The notes beneath the pieces were generated by a model. That model was not told the origin of the DNA. It ran no database searches and worked only from the letters and a program-made list of their open reading frames with translations. Below are positions 53,304-62,658 of a DNA stretch of 64,000 nt, piece by piece. Source of the stretch: Caulobacter sp. (GTDB lineage: Bacteria; Pseudomonadota; Alphaproteobacteria; Caulobacterales; Caulobacteraceae); NCBI GenBank assembly GCA_017745235.1, contig JAGHZU010000013.1, positions 159,977 through 223,976 of the forward strand. Direction: 5' to 3'. Every line of letters starts with the position of its first letter. The first letter of the stretch is position 1. Both the position numbers and the translations under genes were made by a program.

Positions 53304-53984
53304 TTAGAAGACGGCCTTGAGCGAGGCCACGGCGCGACCGTCGTAGGTCTTGCCGAAGCTGTGCTCGTCGGTGTCGTAGTAGCGCAAATCCAGGGCCAGC
53401 GTCTTCGTGAAGCTCCAGGCGGCCCCCACATTCCAGGTGGCGTAGTCGCCCGAGCCCTCGTAGGTCTGGCGGCCGACAGCCCCCGAGACGGTCCACCGGT
53501 CGGCCACGGGATAGCTGCCGTTGATCTCGTAATAGACGGCCTCCTTGGCCGCGCCGAAGCTGTCGGGGCTGTAGAACACCGCCGCGCCCAGCCCGCCCTT
53601 TCCGACGGGAACCGAGGCGGCGGCCTTGAACTCGACGTTGCCGTAGTCCGACCCCGAGGGCGCGCCGACATAGCCGTAATAGATTGCGCCCAGGTCCAGC
53701 GACACGGCGCCGAGGGTCGGCTTGAAGCCGGCGTAGAGGTCGATCTCGGCGTCGGTGCTGTCCTTGAAGTCGACGTTGGAGGCCCAGGTCCCGGCGTAGA
53801 AGCGGCCGGCGGTCAGGTCGACGCCGCCGAACACCTGGGGGTTCTCATTGGTCTGGCTGACGCCTCGGAACACGTAGTCGGAGGCGACGCCGAGGTTGTA
53901 GCTCAGGTGCGGGCCGTCCTGAGCCGAGGCGGCGGCCGGAACGACCAAAGCGGCGGCCAGAGCGATGGAAGCGAACTTCGTCAT
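53304..53984 (-). CDS. TorF-family putative porin
   Basis: A 226-residue exported protein with signal peptide (FASIALAAALVVPAAASAQ). The body is a series of alternating beta strands of the TorF/Gcw_chp family: LSYNLGVASDYVFRGVSQTN, QVFGGVDLTAGRFYAGTWAS, and a final aromatic-ended strand VASLKAVF. It is predicted to be an outer-membrane channel. Insertion of this gene between kdpB and kdpC, in the same direction and with 12 bp to kdpC, suggests an outer-membrane entry route for K+ coordinated with the Kdp pump (inference). ATG 53984 begins the signal peptide. Confidence 0.88.
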   Translation of the reverse strand: MTKFASIALAAALVVPAAASAQDGPHLSYNLGVASDYVFRGVSQTNENPQVFGGVDLTAGRFYAGTWASNVDFKDSTDAEIDLYAGFKPTLGAVSLDLGAIYYGYVGAPSGSDYGNVEFKAAASVPVGKGGLGAAVFYSPDSFGAAKEAVYYEINGSYPVADRWTVSGAVGRQTYEGSGDYATWNVGAAWSFTKTLALDLRYYDTDEHSFGKTYDGRAVASLKAVF

Positions 53985-53997
53985 GGAAAGAGGTCTT

Positions 53998-54093
53998 TCA
54001 GGAAGCAAGGAAGTGGGCCGACCACGCGGCCAGGAAAATCAGCCCGACCGCGCCGGCGGCCATCAAGGCGTCACGGGCGATCGGGCCGAGCAT
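53998..54093 (-). CDS. Tiny membrane-protein ORF coupled to kdpB
   Basis: A 31-codon ORF whose ATG shares its first base with the last base of the kdpB stop (TGATG), a classic reinitiation arrangement. The product starts [20 protein letters not shown] and continues as a single hydrophobic helix with Trp and His near the end. It stops 13 bp before the TorF porin start. I do not recognise a family. Its coupling and membrane character suggest a small accessory of the Kdp complex; chance is possible for such a short frame. Confidence 0.5.
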   Translation of the reverse strand: MLGPIARDALMAAGAVGLIFLAAWSAHFLAS

Positions 54094-56162
54094 CAGGCCA
54101 GCCCCAGGCCGGCGACGACCAGGTCGATCAGCTTGATGCCGATGAACGGAGCGACCAGGCCGCCCACGCCGTAGACCAGCAGATTGCGCGACAGCAGCTT
54201 GCCAGCGCCGATGGCGCGATACTTCACGCCCTTCAAGGCCAGCGGGATCAGGGCCACGATCACCAGGGCGTTGAAGATCACCGCCGACAGGATCGCGCTC
54301 TGGGGGCTGTGCAGGCGCATGATGTTCAGCGCGCCCAGGGCCGGCAGCGAGGCCACGAACATCGCCGGGATGATGGCGAAGTACTTGGCCACGTCGTTGG
54401 CGATCGAGAACGTGGTCAGGGCGCCGCGGGTGATCAGCATCTGCTTGCCGACGGCCACGATCTCGATGACCTTGGTCGGGTCGCTGTCCAGGTCGACCAT
54501 GTTGCCGGCCTCACGGGCGGCCTGGGCGCCGGTCTGCATGGCCACGCCGACGTCGGCCTGGGCCAGGGCGGGGGCGTCGTTGGCCCCGTCGCCGCACATG
54601 GCGACCAGGCGACCCTTGCCCTGCTCCTCGCGGATCAGCCGCAGCTTGTCCTCGGGGGTGGCCTCGGCCAGGAAGTCGTCGACGCCGGCTTCGGAAGCGA
54701 TGGCGGCGGCGGTCACGGGGTTGTCGCCCGTGATCATCACCGTGCGCAGGCCCATGCGGCGCAGGTCGGCGAAGCGCTCCTTCACGCCCGGCTTGACCAC
54801 GTCCTTGAGGTGGATGACCCCGACCAGGACGCCGTTCTCGCTGACCGCCAGCGGCGTGCCGCCCGAGCGGGCGATGCGATCGACCGCGCCGCTGACCTCC
54901 GCCGGAACCTGCTTGGGATCCAGCGCCAGCGAGCGATACACCGCGTCGACCGCGCCCTTGCGCCAGGACTGGCCGTCGGCGTCCAGGCCCGACTGGCGGG
55001 TGGAGGCGCTGAAGGCGATGGCCGTGGCGCCGGCCGGGATGTCCAGGACGATCCCCTGGTTGCGGCCCAGCTCGATGATCGAGCGGCCTTCCGGAGTTTC
55101 GTCCGCCAGCGAGGCGCTGATGGCCGCCCGCAAGGCCGCTTCGGGACGAACGCCCGGCGCGGGGATCACCTCGGTGGCCATGCGATTGCCGAAGGTGATG
55201 GTGCCGGTCTTGTCCAGCAGCAGGGTGTCGACGTCGCCGGCGGCTTCCACCGCTCGACCCGAGGTGGCCAGGACGTTGACCTTCAGCAGGCGGTCCATGC
55301 CCGCGATGCCGACGGCCGACAGCAGCCCGCCGATCGTGGTGGGGATCAGGGTGATGAACAGCGCGCCCAGCACGATCGGATCCAGGGTCACGCCCGAGAA
55401 CTTGCCCAGGCCCAGCAGGGTGACGACAGCGATCAGGAAGATCAGGGTCAGGCCGGCCAGCAGGACGGCCAGGGCGATCTCATTGGGCGTCTTGCGACGG
55501 TCTGCGCCCTCGACCATGGCGATCATGCGGTCAAGGAACGTCGAGCCTGGCTGGGCGGTGACGCGCACCTTGATCCAGTCGGAGACGACCGTGGTGCCGC
55601 CGGTGACGGCCGAGCGGTCGCCGCCGCTCTCGCGGATGACGGGGGCGCTCTCGCCGGTGATGGCGGCCTCGTTGACGCTGGCCATCCCTTCGATGATCTC
55701 TCCGTCGGTCGGGATTACATCGCCGGCCTCGACCAGGATCACCTCGCCCGGCGCGAGCTTGTGGGCCGGGGTCGGGATGATCGTGCCGGTTTTCTCGTCG
55801 ACGATCAGCTTGGCGTTGGTGGTCACGCGGGTGGCGCGCAGGCTGTCGGCGGCGGCCTTGCCCCGGCCCTCGGCCACGCTCTCGGCCAGATTAGCGAAGA
55901 GCACGGTGGCCCACAGCCACGCGGACACCTGGATGGCGAAGCTCGCGGGCTGGTGGGCGGCCAGGGCCGCAACGGCCGAGACCGTCGACAGCAGGGCCAC
56001 CAGCCAGGTGGCGAAGATCACCGGATTGCCCGTCAACTTGCGAGGGTCGAGCTTGACGAAGCTGTCCTTGGCCGCGCGGGCCAGGACGGCGGAGGACAGA
56101 CCGCCCGCCAGGGCGCTGGCCTTGCGCCGGCCCTCCCCGGCGTGGGTTTCGATCGTGGTCAT
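54093..56162 (-). CDS. kdpB: Potassium-transporting P-type ATPase KdpB
   Basis: The 689-residue ATP-hydrolysing subunit of the high-affinity K+ pump. P-type ATPase motifs are present: ITGESAPV (actuator), [10 protein letters not shown] with the phosphorylated Asp, and [20 protein letters not shown] (hinge and metal site). The N-terminus reads [20 protein letters not shown], a KdpB-specific helix. ATG 56162 gives the family length. It is 14 bp downstream of kdpA. The stop is fused to the start of a tiny ORF through TGATG. Confidence 0.97.
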   Translation of the reverse strand: MTTIETHAGEGRRKASALAGGLSSAVLARAAKDSFVKLDPRKLTGNPVIFATWLVALLSTVSAVAALAAHQPASFAIQVSAWLWATVLFANLAESVAEGRGKAAADSLRATRVTTNAKLIVDEKTGTIIPTPAHKLAPGEVILVEAGDVIPTDGEIIEGMASVNEAAITGESAPVIRESGGDRSAVTGGTTVVSDWIKVRVTAQPGSTFLDRMIAMVEGADRRKTPNEIALAVLLAGLTLIFLIAVVTLLGLGKFSGVTLDPIVLGALFITLIPTTIGGLLSAVGIAGMDRLLKVNVLATSGRAVEAAGDVDTLLLDKTGTITFGNRMATEVIPAPGVRPEAALRAAISASLADETPEGRSIIELGRNQGIVLDIPAGATAIAFSASTRQSGLDADGQSWRKGAVDAVYRSLALDPKQVPAEVSGAVDRIARSGGTPLAVSENGVLVGVIHLKDVVKPGVKERFADLRRMGLRTVMITGDNPVTAAAIASEAGVDDFLAEATPEDKLRLIREEQGKGRLVAMCGDGANDAPALAQADVGVAMQTGAQAAREAGNMVDLDSDPTKVIEIVAVGKQMLITRGALTTFSIANDVAKYFAIIPAMFVASLPALGALNIMRLHSPQSAILSAVIFNALVIVALIPLALKGVKYRAIGAGKLLSRNLLVYGVGGLVAPFIGIKLIDLVVAGLGLA

Positions 56163-56176
56163 GATGAAAGGTCCGA

Positions 56177-57886
56177 TCAGTGGCCGGCGACCGCGGCGAG
56201 CACCTGGAAGTGCTCGACGATCGGCCCCAGGGCCAAGGCAGGGAAGAATTGCAGGCCGCCGAGGATCAGGATCACCCCGATCAGCAGGCCCACGAACAGG
56301 CCGCCGTGCGTCGGCAGCGTTCCGGCCGAGGGGGCCAGCTTGGGTTTGGCGACCAGGGAGCCGGCGATGGCCAGCACCGCGACGATGGGGGCGAAACGGC
56401 CCACGGCCATGGCGATCGCCAGGGTGACGTCCCACCAGGGCGCGTTCGCGGTCAGGCCCGCAAAGGCCGAGCCGTTGTTGGCCGTGCCCGAGGTGTAGGC
56501 GTAGAGGATCTCCGACAGGCCGTGAGGGCCGTTGTGCATCAGCCCCTTCAACGCCTCGGGCAGAACCGCGGCGACGCCCGAGAAGCCAAGCACGCAGACC
56601 GGAATGGCCAGCACCGCCAGGATGGACAGCTGCACCTCCCGCGCCTCGATCTTCTTGCCGAGGTATTCCGGCGTGCGGCCCACCATCAGCCCAGCGACGA
56701 ACACCGCCAACACGGCCATGACCACCATGATCGCGATGCCCGAGCCGATGCCGCCGGGCAGGATCTCGCCCAGATGCATCAGGAACATCGCGATGCCGCC
56801 GCCCAGGGGCATCAGGCTGGAGTGCATGCCGTTGACGGAGCCGTTGGACGCGCCGGTGGTCATGGCGGCCCAGGCCGCCGTGGCGGGCGCGCCAAACCGG
56901 GTTTCCTTGCCTTCCATGTTGACGCTGGCGTCCACGCCCGCGGCGACCTGGGCCGGGGCCGGCTGGGTCTCGGTGGCGTAGATGCCGGCGCCGGCGGCGA
57001 ACAGCAGGATCGAGGCGGCGATCACCAGAGCCCGCACATCCTTCTTGGCCAGCACGCTGCGGCCGAAGGCGAAGAACGCCGCCCAGCCCAGCACATTGAT
57101 CGAGACCGCCGTGATCAGGTTGGTCAGCGGCGTGGGGTTCTCGAACGGATGGGCGGAGTTGGCGTTGAAGATGCCGCCGCCGTTGATGCCCAGCTGCTTG
57201 ATCGCCTCCTGGCTGGCAACGGCGTAGAGCGAGATCTTCTGATCCGCACCCTCCAGGGTATGGGCGGTGACGCCGGCGGACAGGGTCTGGGGCAGGCCCA
57301 GGGCGACCAGCACGATGGCCAGGACGAACGCGGCCGGCAGCAACACGTAAAGTGTGGTGCGGATCAGATCGGCCCAGAAGTTACCTACGCCCTCGCCCCG
57401 GTTGGCGACGAAGGCGCGCGCCAGGGCCGCGGCGATGGTCGCGCCGGTGGCGGCCGAGACGAAGTTCTGGGTGGTCAGAACCAGCATCTGGCTCAGCGTC
57501 GACATGGTCGACTCGCCGGCATAGCTCTGCCAGTTGGTGTTGGTGACGAAGCTGATGGCGGTGTTGAACGCCAAGTGCCCCGACAGGCCCGGAAAGCCCT
57601 GCGGATTCATCGGCAGCACGCCCTGCAGGCGCAGGACGCCATAGACCACCAGAAATCCGACGAGGTTGAACGCCAGAAGCGCGCCAGCATAGCTGTGCCA
57701 GCTCTGGCTCTTCTTCGGGTCGACCCCGCAGGCGGTGTAGAAAAACGCCTCGAACGGCCGCAGCACCGGGTCCAGCCAGGTGCGCTCGCCGTTCCAGACG
57801 CGCGACATGAAGACGCCCAGCGGCCAGCCGATCGCGACCGCCAGTCCAAGCGTCAGGGCGATCTCCGCCCAGCCTTGCCAATTCAT
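56177..57886 (-). CDS. kdpA: Potassium-transporting ATPase KdpA subunit
   Basis: The 569-residue K+-channel-like subunit with about ten membrane helices. Selectivity-filter type loops are visible: [45 protein letters not shown], and [12 protein letters not shown], one for each of the four repeats. [20 protein letters not shown] is a family signature. ATG 57886 is chosen for family length. kdpF lies 13 bp upstream. Confidence 0.97.
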   Translation of the reverse strand: MNWQGWAEIALTLGLAVAIGWPLGVFMSRVWNGERTWLDPVLRPFEAFFYTACGVDPKKSQSWHSYAGALLAFNLVGFLVVYGVLRLQGVLPMNPQGFPGLSGHLAFNTAISFVTNTNWQSYAGESTMSTLSQMLVLTTQNFVSAATGATIAAALARAFVANRGEGVGNFWADLIRTTLYVLLPAAFVLAIVLVALGLPQTLSAGVTAHTLEGADQKISLYAVASQEAIKQLGINGGGIFNANSAHPFENPTPLTNLITAVSINVLGWAAFFAFGRSVLAKKDVRALVIAASILLFAAGAGIYATETQPAPAQVAAGVDASVNMEGKETRFGAPATAAWAAMTTGASNGSVNGMHSSLMPLGGGIAMFLMHLGEILPGGIGSGIAIMVVMAVLAVFVAGLMVGRTPEYLGKKIEAREVQLSILAVLAIPVCVLGFSGVAAVLPEALKGLMHNGPHGLSEILYAYTSGTANNGSAFAGLTANAPWWDVTLAIAMAVGRFAPIVAVLAIAGSLVAKPKLAPSAGTLPTHGGLFVGLLIGVILILGGLQFFPALALGPIVEHFQVLAAVAGH

Positions 57887-57899
57887 GGAATGAGTTCCG

Positions 57900-57986
57900 T
57901 CAGAACTTGTCGGGCCGCAGCATCGCCGCGACCATGTAGACCGCGACGACAAGCGCCCCGGCTCCCCACAGCACGTTCACCAGCAT
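57900..57986 (-). CDS. kdpF: KdpF small subunit
   Basis: A 28-codon ORF directly upstream of kdpA, encoding one hydrophobic helix ([20 protein letters not shown]) and ending AMLRPDKF, the LxxPExF-like tail typical of KdpF. KdpF is a lipid-like stabiliser of the KdpFABC complex. It begins two bases after the stop of another small ORF. Too short for ordinary gene finding but well supported by position and sequence. Confidence 0.9.
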   Translation of the reverse strand: MLVNVLWGAGALVVAVYMVAAMLRPDKF

Positions 57987-57988
57987 GG

Positions 57989-58072
57989 TCAAACGCGCCT
58001 CAATGCAACGGCGAAAGCGGCGAACGCTGCGAACAGCCCGCCGCCCAGCGCCAAAAAGATGAGATCAGCCAT
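57989..58072 (-). CDS. Tiny hydrophobic ORF upstream of kdpF
   Basis: A 27-codon ORF beginning MADLIFLALGGGLFAAFAAF and ending VALRRV. A strong GGAGG lies 6 bases before its ATG, and its stop is 2 bases from the kdpF start. It encodes one membrane helix with a basic C-terminal end. I do not recognise a named family. As the first gene of the kdp transcript it may be an additional small subunit, or its translation may help initiate kdpF. Confidence 0.6.
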   Translation of the reverse strand: MADLIFLALGGGLFAAFAAFAVALRRV

Positions 58073-58181
58073 CTTCGGCCTCCAGCTAACGCTGCTGAAG
58101 GACCACGAAGCCGCGTAAGGGCTCCATGCGGATGAAGCCTGGCGGCATAAGGGAAATATAAAGGCCCGAGAAACCCCTCGC

Positions 58182-58994
58182 CTAGCCTTCGATGACGAAG
58201 CTCATTCCATCATAGGCGGGCTCTACGCCAAGCGGCAGCTGGGCCGCCAGCGCGTTATAGTCCAGGTCGATGTGCAGGTTCGTTAGGATGGCCCGCTTAG
58301 GCTTGGCGCGCTCGATCCAGCCCAGCGCCTTCTCGACGTGGGCGTGGGTGGGGTGCGGCGTCCAGCGCAGGGCGTCCACGATCCAGACGTCCAGGCCCGC
58401 CAGCGCTTCCCAGCTCTCTTCGGGAAAGTCGATGGCGTCGGGCGTATAGGCCACGCCGCCGAAACGGTAGCCCACGGCGCGGATCTCGCCGTGATCGACG
58501 TCGAAGGTGCTGACCGGGATCGGGCCGCTGGGGCCGTCCAGGTCGAAGTCGATCCCGTGCTCGGGCGTGGGCCGGGCGTCACAGATCGCCGGATAGCCGC
58601 CCTGGCTCTGGAAGATGTAGCCGAACCGGCTCATCAGGCTGTCGGTCGTATAGGCGTCCATATAGGTCGGCACGCGCTTGCGGCTGTTCAGGAAGAACGG
58701 GCGCAGGTCGTCGATGCCGTGGGCCTGGTCGGCGTGGTCGTGGGTGAACAGGCAGGCGTCCACCCGCCGCACGCCCGCCCGCACCGCCTGCAGGCGGAAG
58801 TCAGGCGCGGTGTCCACCACGGCCGTGGTGTCCTGCTCGGCCCCCTGCCCTCCCAGCCGGCGCACCAGCATGGAGCAGCGGGTGCGCAGGTTCCTGGGCT
58901 CGTCCGGATCGCAGTCGCCCCAGTTGCCGTCGGCGCGGGGCACGCCGCCCGAGGAGCCGGAGCCCAGGATGGTGAACTCCAGCCGGCGGGTCAT
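58182..58994 (-). CDS. MBL-fold metallohydrolase (PhnP/ElaC-like)
   Basis: A 270-residue metallo-beta-lactamase fold protein. It starts with FTILGSGSSGGVPR (as in PhnP-like enzymes) and carries the metal motif FTHDHADQAHGIDDLR (HxHxDH). Later metal ligands lie in VDHGEIRAVGYRF and LTNLHIDLDY. Members of this group are phosphodiesterases. ATG 58994 overlaps the tatD stop by ATGA (58991-58994), which places it in an operon with tatD, holB and tmk, as in many alphaproteobacteria. Confidence 0.9.
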   Translation of the reverse strand: MTRRLEFTILGSGSSGGVPRADGNWGDCDPDEPRNLRTRCSMLVRRLGGQGAEQDTTAVVDTAPDFRLQAVRAGVRRVDACLFTHDHADQAHGIDDLRPFFLNSRKRVPTYMDAYTTDSLMSRFGYIFQSQGGYPAICDARPTPEHGIDFDLDGPSGPIPVSTFDVDHGEIRAVGYRFGGVAYTPDAIDFPEESWEALAGLDVWIVDALRWTPHPTHAHVEKALGWIERAKPKRAILTNLHIDLDYNALAAQLPLGVEPAYDGMSFVIEG

Positions 58995-59770
58995 GGGCGC
59001 GGGATCCGATCGAACAGGTTGAAGAAGGCGTCTTCGGTCCGCTGCTCGGTCTCGGCCCGGGTCCATCCCCGGATCTCGGCCAGCTTGTCCAGCACGTGAG
59101 GCAGGTAGGCGGGCTCGTTGCGGCGACCGCGCATCGGCACGGGCGCCAAGTACGGGCAGTCGGTCTCCAGGATGATCCGTTCGGCCGGCATGTCGGCGAT
59201 GATGTCGCGAACGTCCTGAGCCTGCTTGAACGTGGCGATGCCCGAGACCGAAAACCACGCACCCAGGGCCGCGGCGCGTTTCGCCAGTTCCGCGCCGCTG
59301 GTGTAGCAGTGCATCAGGATCTTGAACGGCCCCCTGGCGTGCTCCGCCTCGAGGATCTCGCCCATCACCTCGTCGGCCTCGCGGGTGTGGACCACCAACG
59401 GCAGGCCCGTCTCGCGCGCAGCGGCGACGTGGGCGCGGAAGACCTGCGCCTGGATGTCGCGCGGGCTCAGGTCGTAGTGGAAGTCCAGGCCCGTCTCGCC
59501 GATGCCGATCACCTTGGGTCGGGCGGCCAGCTCGACCAGGCGCTGGGTGGCCAGGTCGACGTGGTCCTTGGCCTCATGCGGATGGGCCCCGACGGTGCAC
59601 CAGATGTCGTCATTGGCTACGGCGAGGCCGTGGACGGTCTCGAACGACGGGATCTTGTCGCAGATGGTCACCATCAGCGCGATGCCGGCCTCGCGGGCGC
59701 GGTCCATGACCGCCTGGCGGTCCTCGTCGAACTGATGGGCGTGCAGGTTTACGTGGCTGTCGATGAGCAT
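58991..59770 (-). CDS. TatD-family metal-dependent deoxyribonuclease
   Basis: A 259-residue TIM-barrel hydrolase. Family motifs: MLIDSHVNLHAHQFDEDRQA, CTVGAHPHEAKD, VIGIGETGLDFHYD, LPLVVHTREAD, LMHCYTSG and ILETDCPYLAPVPMRGRRNEPA. The first metal motif, DSHVNLH, differs slightly from the usual DSHCHL but keeps the His residues. Acts as a 3'-5' exonuclease or in DNA repair. ATG 59770 is chosen since the frame upstream lacks similarity. holB ends 4 bp upstream. Confidence 0.93.
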   Translation of the reverse strand: MLIDSHVNLHAHQFDEDRQAVMDRAREAGIALMVTICDKIPSFETVHGLAVANDDIWCTVGAHPHEAKDHVDLATQRLVELAARPKVIGIGETGLDFHYDLSPRDIQAQVFRAHVAAARETGLPLVVHTREADEVMGEILEAEHARGPFKILMHCYTSGAELAKRAAALGAWFSVSGIATFKQAQDVRDIIADMPAERIILETDCPYLAPVPMRGRRNEPAYLPHVLDKLAEIRGWTRAETEQRTEDAFFNLFDRIPRP

Positions 59771-59774
59771 GGGG

Positions 59775-60779
59775 TCACATGGCCGCCCGCGCGGCGGCGC
59801 GCAAGTCCGAGATCGCCGACCAGAAGGCGTCTGCGCGATCGAGGTTGACCGCCTCCGCCTCTCCGGGGGTGCGCACGATCTTCTCCCAAGCCGCCACCCA
59901 GCCATCCAGGCCCGCCGGAACGCGATCGCCCGCCATGCCGGTGGCCATCGCGTGGATCTGGTCCCCCAGGCGATCGAACAGCAGCTCGAACCGCTGAACG
60001 CCCTCGGCGCCCTTGAACGTGTCGGCCAGGGCCAGCAAGGCCCCTTCGTCGATGTTGGGCAGTCCGCGCAGGATTTCGCCGGCCGTGTCGTCGGCCTGGA
60101 TTGCCCCGGCGGCGGCCAGTTGCAGCGCCCGCCCCGGCGCGCCCTTGGCCATGCGGGCCAGGCGCTCGGCGTCGCGGCTGCTGACGCCGGCGCGATGCTC
60201 GACCATGGCGGCGGTCTTGGCCACGTCGGGCGCGGGCACCGGCAGTCGGCGGCAGCGCGAGCGGATGGTCGGCAGCAGCCGCCCTGGCGAATGGCTGATC
60301 AGCAGGATCACCCCGCGCGGCGGCGGCTCCTCCAGCGTCTTCAACACCGCATTGGCGGCGTTGACGTTCAGATCGTCCGCGGCGTCGATGATCGCCACCC
60401 GATACGGAGATACGGCCGGCGAATTGGCGAAGAACTCCGGCAGGCGGCGCGCCTCGTCCACCGGGATGGACTTGCGGGCCTTGCCGTCGTCGGTTTCGCG
60501 CTCCAGCACCATCAGGTCGGGATGCGAGCGGGCCGCGACCTGGCGGCTGACGAAGTCGCTGGGCGCCGAGCCCAGTAGTCCGAACGCGGGGTCGGGCCGC
60601 GCGCCCAGCAAGCGGCGGGCCATGCGATAGGCCAGGGTCGCCTTGCCCACCCCTTCGGGGCCGGTCAGCAGCCAGGCGTGGTGCAGGCGTCCCCGATCAT
60701 AGGCGTCGATGAAGGCCGCTTCGGCTGCGTCGACGCCGTCGATCGAGAACACGTCGCGGGGATGGGGCGGTGCGTCCAC
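59775..60779 (-). CDS. holB: DNA polymerase III delta-prime subunit
   Basis: A 334-residue clamp-loader subunit. It has HHAWLLTGPEGVGKATLAYRMARRLL (P-loop variant), then YRVAIIDAADDLNVNAANAVLKTLEEPP and LISHSPGRLLPTIRSRCRRLPV, the sensor-like SRC motif of HolB/DnaX family proteins. The P-loop Thr/Ser is displaced (GKAT), in keeping with a non-hydrolysing delta-prime role. The zinc-finger Cys residues of some HolB proteins are not evident. GTG start; 3 bp from tmk, with which it forms a typical tmk-holB-tatD order. Confidence 0.93.
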   Translation of the reverse strand: MDAPPHPRDVFSIDGVDAAEAAFIDAYDRGRLHHAWLLTGPEGVGKATLAYRMARRLLGARPDPAFGLLGSAPSDFVSRQVAARSHPDLMVLERETDDGKARKSIPVDEARRLPEFFANSPAVSPYRVAIIDAADDLNVNAANAVLKTLEEPPPRGVILLISHSPGRLLPTIRSRCRRLPVPAPDVAKTAAMVEHRAGVSSRDAERLARMAKGAPGRALQLAAAGAIQADDTAGEILRGLPNIDEGALLALADTFKGAEGVQRFELLFDRLGDQIHAMATGMAGDRVPAGLDGWVAAWEKIVRTPGEAEAVNLDRADAFWSAISDLRAAARAAM

Positions 60780-60782
60780 GCG

Positions 60783-61409
60783 TCAGAGCCCCAGGCGTTC
60801 GGAGACCGCGCGCCAGACGTCGGCCCCGACGGCCTCGATCGTGTCGTCCGCCTCGATCACCACGCAGCGCTCGGGTTCGCGACGGGCGATCTCGAGGAAG
60901 GCCTCGGCCAGGCGCTTGTGAAACTCCAGGCCCTTGGACTCGAACCGCGCCTCGCCCCCACGCGCCGCGGCCCGGGCCAGGCCTGTCTCGACCGGCATGT
61001 CGAAGATCAGGGTCAGGTCGGGAGTCGTTCCGCCCAGCACATGCTCTTCCAGCGCCTTGATCAACAGGATCGGCGCCTCGCCGCCGGCGCCTTGGTAGGC
61101 CCGGGTGCTGTCGGCGAAGCGGTCGCACAGCACCACGGCCCCACGATCCAGCGCCGGACGGATCACGCGTTCGATATGGTCGCGTCGAGCGGCGTACATC
61201 AGAAGCGCCTCCGTGACGGGCGACCAGCGGTCGGCCGAGCCGTTCAGGGCCAATTCGCGGATCTGCTCGCCGCCCTGGCTGCCGCCCGGTTCGCGAGTCA
61301 GAACCACGTCGGCGCCCTCCGCCTTCAGGCGTTCGGCCAAGCGACGGATCTGAGTGGACTTTCCAGCCCCCTCGCCGCCTTCGAAACTGATGAAGGTTCC
61401 TCGCGTCAC
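60783..61409 (-). CDS. tmk: Thymidylate kinase
   Basis: A 208-residue dTMP kinase. P-loop FEGGEGAGKSTQIRRL, the LTREPGGSQGGEQIREL region, CDRFADSTRAYQGAG (DRY-like motif), and the lid-region Arg residues ARGGEARFESKGLEFH are all present. It phosphorylates dTMP to dTDP for DNA synthesis. Upstream by 55 bp is rlpA on the same strand, a normal alphaproteobacterial arrangement apart from an absent dac gene. Confidence 0.96.
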   Translation of the reverse strand: MTRGTFISFEGGEGAGKSTQIRRLAERLKAEGADVVLTREPGGSQGGEQIRELALNGSADRWSPVTEALLMYAARRDHIERVIRPALDRGAVVLCDRFADSTRAYQGAGGEAPILLIKALEEHVLGGTTPDLTLIFDMPVETGLARAAARGGEARFESKGLEFHKRLAEAFLEIARREPERCVVIEADDTIEAVGADVWRAVSERLGL

Positions 61410-61463
61410 CCGCTCGATGTCGGCCGTAACGTCCGTCTTGTCCAGAGCCGTTCAGGCCAAAAT

Positions 61464-62450
61464 CTAAGGTCGCAGCACCGTTGCGTCGGAAAAGCCGAGC
61501 GCGGCGACCCGGTCGCGCATCCCATAAGCCTCGCCCTCGTCCGCGCCGGCCTTGACCACCACGCGGTACAGCACGCCCTGGGCGCGCTCTATCGCTTCTA
61601 TCGACGCCTGGCCGGCCTGACTGAGCTGGGCCATGGCCCGTTCGGCGTTGTCGCGATTGGCGAACGAGCCGGCCTGGACGCGGAAACCTGACGGTGGCGC
61701 GGCGATCACGGGAGGATCGTCCACGACCGGCGGCGCCGACATAGGCGCGGGAGGCGGCGCGGGAGGGGGCGGAGATGGCTCAGCCGCGGCGAGAACCGTG
61801 TACGGGACGGGCTGCCGCGACGTCGGACGTGGTTCGGGTGGCGGGGCCGAGGCGATCATGCGCGGCTGATCGAAGGGCGTCTTGTCGGCTGGCCCGATGT
61901 AGCGCACTCGCACCCTGGCGATTCCAGCGCGCCGATAGCCTAGTTGATCCGCCGCGGCGCGCGAAAGATCGATGATGCGATCATCGACGAACGGGCCACG
62001 GTCATTGACCCGCACCTTCATCTTGCGACCGTTGTCCAGGTTGGTGACCTCGACAATGCTCGGCAGCGGCAACGTCTTGTGCGCCGCCGACGGCAGGTTC
62101 ATGTCGAAGATCTCGCCATTGGCCGTGCGGCGGTTATGGAACTGCTCGCCGTACCACGATCCGACTCCTCTCTCGTCGTAGTTCGGGTCGGCCTTGGGAT
62201 AGTACCATATCCCTTTGATCTGATAGGGCTTTTCTGTGCCGCGCAAACCCTTGGTCGAGCCGGGAGGCGGCGGGCCGTTGTAGGGCTTGGAGGCAGCGAC
62301 GTTCTGAGGCAAGCGGGTGGGCAGCGGCGTGGCGCAGGCGGCCAGGCCCGCGCAGCCCAGAACGATCAGGGCCAAGCGTCGCCACGTTCTCGTATCGCCC
62401 AGCACTCGGCGTCCGAAAGCCAACAGCCTGCTCCAACCACCTGAAATCAA
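61464..62450 (-). CDS. rlpA: RlpA-like septal lytic transglycosylase with SPOR domain
   Basis: A 328-residue lipoprotein: signal peptide ending in lipobox LAAC, then a double-psi beta-barrel RlpA domain (GVGSWYGEQFHNRRTANGEI, and the acidic VRVNDRGPFVDDRIIDLS with the catalytic Asp/His region). A Pro/Ala-rich linker follows, and a C-terminal SPOR domain (GFRVQAGSFANRDNAERAMA) that binds denuded peptidoglycan at the septum. It cleaves naked glycan strands during division. First gene of the rlpA-tmk-holB-tatD run. Confidence 0.94.
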   Translation of the reverse strand: MISGGWSRLLAFGRRVLGDTRTWRRLALIVLGCAGLAACATPLPTRLPQNVAASKPYNGPPPPGSTKGLRGTEKPYQIKGIWYYPKADPNYDERGVGSWYGEQFHNRRTANGEIFDMNLPSAAHKTLPLPSIVEVTNLDNGRKMKVRVNDRGPFVDDRIIDLSRAAADQLGYRRAGIARVRVRYIGPADKTPFDQPRMIASAPPPEPRPTSRQPVPYTVLAAAEPSPPPPAPPPAPMSAPPVVDDPPVIAAPPSGFRVQAGSFANRDNAERAMAQLSQAGQASIEAIERAQGVLYRVVVKAGADEGEAYGMRDRVAALGFSDATVLRP

Positions 62451-62548
62451 GTTGGATGGTCGTTCACGAGACTTGAGACCTGGTTAATGAAAGGTGCGAC
62501 CAAACAGACTGGAGCCGACGCGCGACCTCTGATACAGCCCCCTGCTCC

Positions 62549-62638
62549 GGGCAGGTGGCCGAGTGGTTTAAGGCAGCGGTCTTGAAAACCGCCGTGGGTG
62601 AAAGTCCACCGTGGGTTCGAATCCCACCCTGCCCGCCA
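62549..62638 (+). tRNA. tRNA-Ser (anticodon UGA)
   Basis: A 90-base class II tRNA with CCA encoded. The acceptor stem pairs gggcagg with cctgccc, the anticodon loop is cttgaaa with anticodon tga, and a long variable arm (gtgggtgaaagtccac) identifies serine. The T arm gtgggttcgaatcccac is intact. It precedes the RsmC-type methyltransferase gene by 20 bp. Confidence 0.97.
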
Positions 62639-62658
62639 GATCTCCCGAGACCCGCTTC

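Noticed and set aside
50040-56498. A 2152-codon open frame on the plus strand across the kdp genes
   Set aside because: It is exactly antisense to kdpA, kdpB, kdpC and kdpD, has low-complexity Gln/Arg/Gly/His-rich composition and no family signature. It is an effect of GC-rich codon use.
58086-58127. A 13-codon frame in the kdp leader that could be an attenuator peptide
   Set aside because: No ribosome binding site, no regulatory codon run and no terminator/antiterminator pairing visible.
56180-58135. A 651-codon plus-strand frame opposite kdpA and kdpF
   Set aside because: Antisense shadow with the same biased composition and no recognisable domain.
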